This document shows, in pieces, positions 47,501-56,500 of a DNA stretch of 64,000 nucleotides. The number at the start of each line of letters is the position of its first letter. Position 1 is the stretch's first letter. This stretch comes from Marthasterias glacialis. Lineage: Eukaryota; Echinodermata; Asteroidea; Forcipulatida; Asteriidae. Where the stretch lies: the NCBI GenBank assembly GCA_911728455.2, contig OU452229.1:17736754-17800753 (forward strand), given 5' to 3'. The translations under genes and the position numbers were made by a program. Under the pieces are notes generated by a model. It searched no databases. It was not told where the DNA came from and saw only the letters and a program-made list of their open reading frames with translations.

Positions 47501-50500
47501 TATCAGTCTGAAAAACTGACAAAGTCTCGTTATCTTGGAGTTTGTGTGGCTCAGATCGATTAAAATTGAACTTTGCCAGCTTTTGAGACGAGACACTACG
47601 CTTCAACTGAGGAAGCCTTGTTTTCTTCTAAATCCAATCCAATAAATGTTGTCATACCGTGGTAATAGATTGTGAATTTTATTGGTCGAGAACCGATCAC
47701 GTGATGTGCTACAAAGACGCATGTACATGGCTCAGGGGAACATGATCGTGCCCACTGTTGGTCGTTTCTAATGCCTTGTACAATATTAGAAATAGCTCCC
47801 GGGTATGAGGTTGTAATTACTCCAGACAAAAAAAAAAACGCTTCAAATCTCTGTTCCACACCAAGACCGAAAAAAGAAATTAACAAATCCATCACTCGCC
47901 TCTCCAAAATAGCTCTGGTCTCATCTTTTGTAATATTTTACTCCAAGTACACTACCGTCTGGATCAACAGGGTGGATGACTAATCCACCCCCCCCCCCAC
48001 CTTTTGTTCATAATTTCTCTATTTTCCGGTTCCATTGATTAAGTTTCTGTTTATCTGTGCTTTGCTTAACTAATCAAGTTATTTTGTTAATGTTTTTTCC
48101 CATTTTTGCCTTGCCTTACTATCCCCTCACCCTACTTTTCTGTTGAATCCTGTGTTTGTGATAGTATTGTCCTAGGCCTTGTGTTACTTGTCTTGTTTGT
48201 TGTTCCGAATAAAGACTCGAATTATATATGGTAAATTGATTTACATTCCTAGCTGCGATAAGCCGTAGGGAACAGTGAAGCAATATTTCTGTCAATGACT
48301 GCCATTGTTTTTGACAATTTGTTTGCCACTGTTCCTCTGCTTTTTGAACTGTGCCAATTTCATCGTAATAATGTTGGCAGATGACAACAGATCGCCTGCA
48401 ATCTTTTACCATGGTATAACAAAACAATTGTTGCACGCTGTGTGATGGGGTCCATGGGTTTTGTTCACCCTCTGGGGCAAATGGCACCCTCGGGTGCCAT
48501 TTGCCCCCGACGGTCTTCAACACACCAAGGACCCCATCACAGCATGCAACAATTGTAGACCGTACTACAGTGAAAGTGTGACAACCAGCTAGCTAAACAC
48601 AAAGCAAAATTTGTATTCTGGTTTGGGAGAAACGACTCTTAGAACACATCTGAAAAGACTTTACACAAAGATAATTTAAACACGAACTGACCTTCATTTC
48701 ATTAATCAATCATACTTCTGACATTCTCTAGAAATGAATTTCATTTTTTGTAAATGATCATACTTGATAATTCGCAGCTCACAACTGTACTTATATCAAT
48801 GATGTATACCAATCGAGCATCTTTTACTCTACTGAGAATACTACACATTTGCCATACTTACTTTGGCTTCCCTGGTCTTCTGTTCGCTCGCCCTGCACTT
48901 TGGCGTCCACCCCTTCCTCGACCTCGACCCCGCCCACGCCCTTGCCTGCCCCCACGTCCACGCCCTCTGCCAACACCCACGCTTGTCTCTGTCGGAGTTT
49001 CAACTTGTAAAACAAAAAACATCAAAAACCATCCTTCGTTATAATTTCACAATATACATATATATATATATATTTTTTTTTTGCCTTTCCCGTTATTTAA
49101 TTTTGATATAGCTCCTTTTTACTGCCTTTTACCTTTTCATTCTAGAGGTTCTTTTTTCCCCTTGTAAGATTAATGTTTTGAAAAGTGTTACCCTTTTGTA
49201 TATTTTCTTGTATTTTTATGTGAAATTGCAGAATAAACAATGATAAAAATAATAATAATAACAATAATAGTTCTAAACAATGATCAATCAGGTTTAGATT
49301 CCCAATATGGATTAGTAATGTCTAATCATTTTTATTTCTGACGACAATGGGAGCATTTTGATTGAAAATTCAACATGACATAATTAACTAATTTGACACC
49401 TTATCAATATTTTCATGAAGTCAACTCCTTTCTATTTCATCTCCCCCCCCCAAAAAAAAAAGGTTCAACCTCCATCTTTATATTCGCATATCACACACAC
49501 AAAAATAAGTATAAACTTGAATTACCACATGAACCCTGTGTCTTACATCTGCGGGAAAAGTTTATATTTGCCTCAAAGTCAATAGAAACACAAAACAAAT
49601 ACAACCCTGGTTGTGACACCTGTGCTCTTGGGCCAAACACTTGACTATTATAGGCACTTTTATATGTTGTAAACATGTCTCACGCATAGGCTACTCGAGC
49701 ATTTACCAGTCCTGTTCATTGGGCCTTATGCATTCCTGAAACTATCTCAACTCCTTTGGAGTATGCAGCACCGGCAGCCAAATTGGCGCAAAGGTTGCTA
49801 ATCATTCACACCAACAATCTCCACCCTCACATTTACTCTTGGGCGATGAGAAGCAATTATTGTCCAGTGTTTTTCCCAAGAACGCAGTTGGTGTCACTAC
49901 CGGGATTCCAACCCACACTCTGATGATTCAGCCATCATTCAGTGCTATAGACCACGACACGCTACGATATCCAGGGATTACGGCCAACTATCGATCAATG
50001 TACATTAGATATATGGAATATAGTTTAAAGGCACTACACAGGATTGGTTGAGCTGATAGTGCAATGTTCTTACTTTGTTTGATTCAATATATACATGAAA
50101 AAAACAAATCTGTCAAAATTTCGGCTCATTCTGTCTTCTGAGTCAGGAGAAAATAGTGAAAAACTGTGCACACTTTTCAGCATGTAAACACATTGTCCTT
50201 AATTTTTATTGTTATTTATCAGCTGGTTTTTTTTTTTTAGGTTTTCAGATACAATTTTCTCTAACATGACAGCATTTCAAAGGGAAAGATTTCACAGAAA
50301 AATCGGTTCTAGAACTTACTTCATAAACAGTAAGCTTTCAGACTGAAACTAAACAATAATGTTTTTTATCCTTACCAATCCTGGGGTGGATTTCACAAAG
50401 CTAGTCCTAACTTAGGACTAGTTACTTGGCCTAACTCGAGATAAGACTAGTCCTAGCGCTTTGTGAAATCCACACCTGTATAGTGCCTTTAAAACAGTGA

Positions 50501-53500
50501 TCCCAGCAACTCAAGTAATAAACACTCACTTCCTTCAGCTGCTTTCAGATTTTCTTCCATACTATCTAGTACGTCATACGCCGAGAAGAAGCGCAACGGA
50601 AACTGCTTGCTGTTAATCACCGTTTTCTCATCAGTCAGTTTACGAATAATCCAAGCCTGGTACTTGGGCCCAACACCGGCCACCGTCATGTTACGAAGGT
50701 TCCTCAGCATGGCCATAAATGGAAGCTTCTTGTGATCTATAATTTATAAATTCCAGAAAGATTTTAAAAGAGGAATACAGTGTAGACTTTTTGTAAAGCA
50801 TCTGAAAATCATCCGATACTTAACAAGAATCCATATGTCCAGAGACAAAAGGGCAAGGATGTCCGAGTATTTCATTGTACAAGTTGGGATGATTCTGTAC
50901 ATATTCTTAAAAACATGTAGATTAACAAATCACAGGCACTTGGATCTAAGTTACATTCCAAGTACAAAGACTTGGAATTCCTCGAACCTGCTTAACCAGA
51001 CATGGGGACAGGGCCTTTTCCTGTATTGCCTCGCGGCTCTGGAACAGCTTACCCAAAAAACATTCCAGAAACACACGACATTGGCAACTTAAAACATATC
51101 TTTTCCGACAGGCCTTTTCATTAACTTGATTTTTTTCTTATTCTCTTTCCACCCAGACCGGCGCCTTTGAATGTTTAACAGATAATGCGCGCCTTATAAA
51201 TGCTGTGTTATTATTATTATTATTAAATTTAAGCTACATGTTTTAAAACATCTAGACTAATAAATCACAGGCGCTTAGATCTAAGTCACATTATAAGTAC
51301 AAAGACTGATTAAATTCAAGCTGCATTTAATCTATTTGACTTCAACAAATCAAACATAACAAAATGAAAATCAAATCAGTGAATCATTATATGCTGTGAA
51401 GTTGGGCAACAGACAGATCCATTAAGCCCCGCCTACAAACGTATTGACCAATCACAGCCTTGACAATGTCACTAAAATCCCATTAGAAAAGTAAACAAAC
51501 TGCCGCCATTGTTCTGACACACAACAGTACACACAACTGTACTAATTTTTGTTTTGTTTTAATTTTTTTTGCATTTCTGGTGGTGCAAATCCAACAACAG
51601 TGGTCCATGTACAGTCGTGTAAAAGTGGTTTAACAGTGTTCCTGTCTGTGTTGGTCTTTGGACTCAAGGCACTGCTCAAAAGGCCACGAAACTAAATCCA
51701 TACCGTTCACGAAAACCATGTGTGTGTATCCGATAGGTGTGTATGGACACAACCAATTGACCGCTGCTATCGTGGCAAAAAAGTCACACCATGTGCTGTT
51801 GCTAGGCAGTTGCTAAGGTAGGCGGGGCTTAATGGATCAGTCTATTTTCATAGACAAATGGATGTTTAATCAAATTATCATTTTGATTTTTAATAAACTC
51901 ATCTGACCTATCAGTAGCTCCCAAGTAGCAGCTTTGTTTCCCGTTGCTGAAATCTGCGTTTCCCAGGTCTCTGGTGTCGGTAGTTTCATTCGCTTGCCAG
52001 CACGCTCTGGGTCCCAAGTCCCTGGTAGGCGTGTCTTATAGAAAGACTCCAGATCTTCTGGGTACCTGATAATTACAACAAAAACAGAGGGTCAGAGGTA
52101 TTTCCCACAATCACATAAAAAATAATTTGAATCCATCTTAAAGTGTTTTGGGGCAGAGTAAAACAGAAAAATATTTGGCTCTTCAAAGTGGATCATAGAC
52201 TAGCAGTAGATACCTTTCAATTTAGGCATGCAAAAAATAGAAACGTGTTGGACTTGAACCTGTTACCTTTTGGTTAATGTACAAGTCAAGGCACGATTTC
52301 ACGATAGGTTAAGATTGGTCTTAAAATGTGTATCAGTCTTAATTGCTAGTGAGATGTCACAATACAAGTCACTCTGGTGATAATGACAACTCTTCTGAAA
52401 GATGAATCGTAAAGCTTGGTGACATCGAGCCCTGGCGCGTGGATGTCAGATCAGAGGTCAATTACTAATGAGATAGTTCAATTGAACTGAATTAGGTAGA
52501 TACAGTACCTCAGAGGGTCAAATATATGTTCTAAGACAGGTTCCTTAAGGTCAACTTAAATCTGGCACTTGTAAGTCTGAATTCTTCCATACTGAAGAAG
52601 TAAAGGTAAAGAATCTGAAGGGATTCTAACTTTTTGCCAACCAGGCTCATGACACTCTCTACTGGCTCCATGATGTGTAGTTTTCTAATGAGCTGCTTGA
52701 GAGTGTAGTGATCGCATAGATCAACTTCATCATCACTATCAGCATGAATCTCATCCTCAGCTTCCTCCTCCTTAGGTGCATCTGTCTCATCCTCGTTTCC
52801 TGCCTCATCATTTCCACATCCTTGGTCAGGGTCCTCCTCGTCCACCTTCTCCACACCCTCCTGTTGTGGTTTCTTCTTAACGTATTTCTTTTTAGCAGCC
52901 TTTTTGGTCTTATTGTACTTGCCTGTAAGATGAGATTTAGGGAAGTAAAATTTTGAAGTACAATGTCTTTAACTTGTTTCTCATCATCAGATCATAAATG
53001 ATCATCAAAGTTTTTGCAGTGTGACTGGATAGGTTAACAAAGATTCTACTTTGAGATAATGAAGATTCTTTACCCGAAATTCTAAATCCCAATATTAACA
53101 AAAGTTTTTTTGTGAGAAAGTTACTCATCAAAAAGCACCTAAAAGAGGCTACTCAATGTGAAGACTACAAAAGTGAAAATAAAAAAAAGAGGAATATTTA
53201 TAAAACTTTGATTGCAAGGGTCCTCCGAGTCAGGGGTCAGACATTAAGCCCCCTTGCCTCCATGGTGACCAGCCTCCTCCTTACCCAAACATAAATCACA
53301 TTTGTCTTCGGTCTGACAGAGATGGATAAAACTGGGACCAAGATTCTTGGATTCTCTTACCCAACTGATAAGTGTCAAAGTCGGGAAACTTTGAAACCAT
53401 CACTTTACGAAGAGCAGAAGGCAGCGATTTGTAGCTCAGGTTTTTGTCATGGAATGTCTGCCGAGAAAAGAAATCACAAAACAATTTGTAAACAATATCA

Positions 53501-56500
53501 CAAACTGTCGTCTTCTCCACAAAACACTTTCAAGAAGAGACTGAAAGGTAATTTGTACTATAAAGCATTTCCTAATTTAATTTTTTTTTATCAAAGTGCC
53601 TTTTGACATATCTTTTTTTTTACCGGCGCTACATAAATTGTATTGATTGATTGAAAACTGAATTTTCTCTTCAAATGTTTATTTTTTACCGCTGTCCAAG
53701 AGCCAACTTTAATACTTTGTGCATAAGTGAGATTTCATAAAACAAGAAGTGAAGACAACAGGGGCTTGTCGTTATTGTTTCACTCATTTGATGGTGACTC
53801 AACACCCAAACTATTGGAATGTGATAAAACTAACAATATCCGGCCCAGTGCTAAGCGTGTTTGGTTTGGCAGCTCTGTCCTACAATCCACCAAATTCAGG
53901 TGAAACCATGGGTAAATTGGGGTTAAAAAGCATTAAGCCTCAATTCAAACTTACCAGATATAAGTCAGCTACAGATGCCCAGTCAGAGGGGAGAACTATT
54001 GATTTCTGGAAGTATTTCTTTAAATAAGGGCGACATTCACGATGATTGGCAGCCAATGCCAGCAGAAAGTTGGCAGAAGTTCTTATGTTTAATTCACGTC
54101 GTGTATACAAAGCAACCTACAGGGGGAAAAAATGGAGGGAAAAGTGATAAATTTTGGATGAAGATTTGGAAAATTGCAATTGGTATTCTCTCTTTCTCAA
54201 ATAAGGATAAATGTGAATACTTAAAACCACAATTAACATAAAAAGGGGCGCAAATTTTATGGTTCAAACTTTTTAGTTCTGCTACAGTAAAGCAAAATAC
54301 AAAACCTGGGGTCTGTGTATATTTCTTCTAATGAGGATATTATCTCTAAGTCTGGGGGTGTTTCATAAAGCTTCACAATTAATCTTATCTCCAAATAATC
54401 AATCTTATCTCCAAACAATCAATCTTATCTCCAAACAATCAATCTTCAACTCCTCAAATTTACAATTAATCTTATCAATCTTAAACTCCTCAACAGTGAA
54501 TCTTATCTCTGTTTCATAAAGCAATTTAAGCTTGATATCAACCTTAACTGTACTCTTCAATCGATTTAGTCTTACACTTGATCCAAATCAGTTGTAGAAG
54601 CAAAACAATCAACCGTTAAGTCTGAAATGTGATACTTCGGCATTATCCAAAATTTCACTTTATTTTACGATTCCAGTATGGCTGGCTCTCCAGTTACTTT
54701 TTTAAGAGAACTGTTGCACTTTTCGTAGGAAGAGCATAGTTACAGACACAAAGAATTCTTTGGATCATTGATGACATTTAAAATTAACAAGAAATACATA
54801 GTAAGGGTTCCTGGAAACCTTTTTAAACCAACCTTAAGAATGAACTCAGGATCTGAAAGAATGACTGGGTTTGCTTCTTTCATCAGTGCTTTCCTCGTCG
54901 CATCCTTTCTTGACTCAAGCCGGGGACTGTGGATCAGCGATGAGCTGATCATGTTTATGAAGGATCTCTGATTCAGTGAAAAGGAAAAGGAGAAAACATT
55001 TACCGACTTCATTGCATCATTTCCAATAAAAGAGGGAATTCTTCAAACAATGTTTGTTCAGCTCAATCTAAAATTTAATTAGAACAAAATAAACAAAAAA
55101 TTAAAATGAAAAAAAAGTAGGAACAGTTTATTGAGTACATGGGTTGACCTACATCCACACATGCTATAGGCTTGACTTTTCAGGCTACATTTTATAACAT
55201 TGATTTTGCTGATTTTCCTGAGGGCAATAAAATTGGGAAACCAGATTAAAGTATGAAGAATATCATGAAGAATATCATGCCTGCAAAACAACTGAAATGT
55301 GAGATGGAAAGCGGGACGAAGAAAATATGTAAAGGATTACTAGCATTGTATTATTACAATTTTTTATTCATTCTTTATTTTTTATTATTATTTTTTTTTT
55401 GGGGGGAGGGTGGTTTATCTTTCATGACATAGGGACAAAATTCATTGACCTGAAGAAATGTTGCTTAACAGATTTTGTGACTGGGGAGACATTTGTGGGG
55501 GTGGGGGCAGTTACATACTATCCCATGGCATTTTGGCTGGTAACTTGTTTTCAGTTTGTGATTAAGCAATTAGCACATTTATGACCTTCACATTTTTATG
55601 AACTATGGGCAAGCCATTCAGCTGGTTATTACACCATACACTGTAATACATGTAAGTGTATTGTAAATCCAGCCATGATGCACCAATGGTGAATCATCAA
55701 GCAGATACTGCACAACACACACACACACAGGCCAGCTAGTCACCACTGCACACCCTGGGTATTAGGCCTATAGCCTGGCTATCATACACTATGAATCATA
55801 GCCTGGCTGCCATACCCTGTTAAAATGGCTGATGCAAGATGATGACACTATACAACTCAAACTAGTGTACAAGACAGAAATGAAAAATGATGGGGGTAAA
55901 AGTATTGTGATGACTTCGATGTGGGGTAAAAATCAAGTTGTGAATGTTTTGATCTTTATTGGTAACATCGATCAAAACAAAATTGAAAAATCAGTTTGGC
56001 AGATCAATATTTCCTTCAAGAAAGTTACGTTACATTCAACTGTTCAGTGCAGTCTGATTCAAGTATTGAAAAAAAAGTTGTACTTGAAATATTAAGTTTT
56101 CTCCTAAGATTTACCTTCTTTGAGTTGACATCTTCTGATGAAATCATCAATGACAACAATTCAGGATTAACAGATTCAAATGAAGTTTCATCATCCTGTC
56201 CCCAAAACTGATCCTCACTCTCTCTGACATCAAAGTGAAAATCATACTCAGGAATCTCAAAGTTCCCCACCACCTCCTCAACAACATACTGACTACTCTC
56301 TGCAACAGCCTTCTTAGGACGAGAGGGTTGCTGAAAACCAGCTGGCTTCACCTTGGCTCGTTGGGAAGGCTTTAATGATGCATTAGTAACCATAGGTTTC
56401 TTCATCTTAGAGGCGGTAGAGTGTAGACTTGTTGAACGAGTGATGAGGGGAGACTTTGTGGGGAGGGTCATTTTGAAAGATCTTTCCAGTGGACTGCTGA

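Noticed and set aside
47865-48230. Possible gene 3' end with AATAAA near 48207
   Set aside because: No coding sequence precedes it on the plus strand, and it lies in a TEP1 intron. A retroelement tail is more likely but could not be shown.
48754-49111. Proline/arginine-rich plus-strand open frames
   Set aside because: Antisense of the Arg-Gly-rich TEP1 exon 8, which joins its neighbours in phase on the minus strand.
52744-52956. Hydrophobic plus-strand open frame resembling a membrane protein
   Set aside because: Antisense of the acidic/basic TEP1 exon 5; Leu and Ser codons arise from antisense Glu/Asp/Lys codons.
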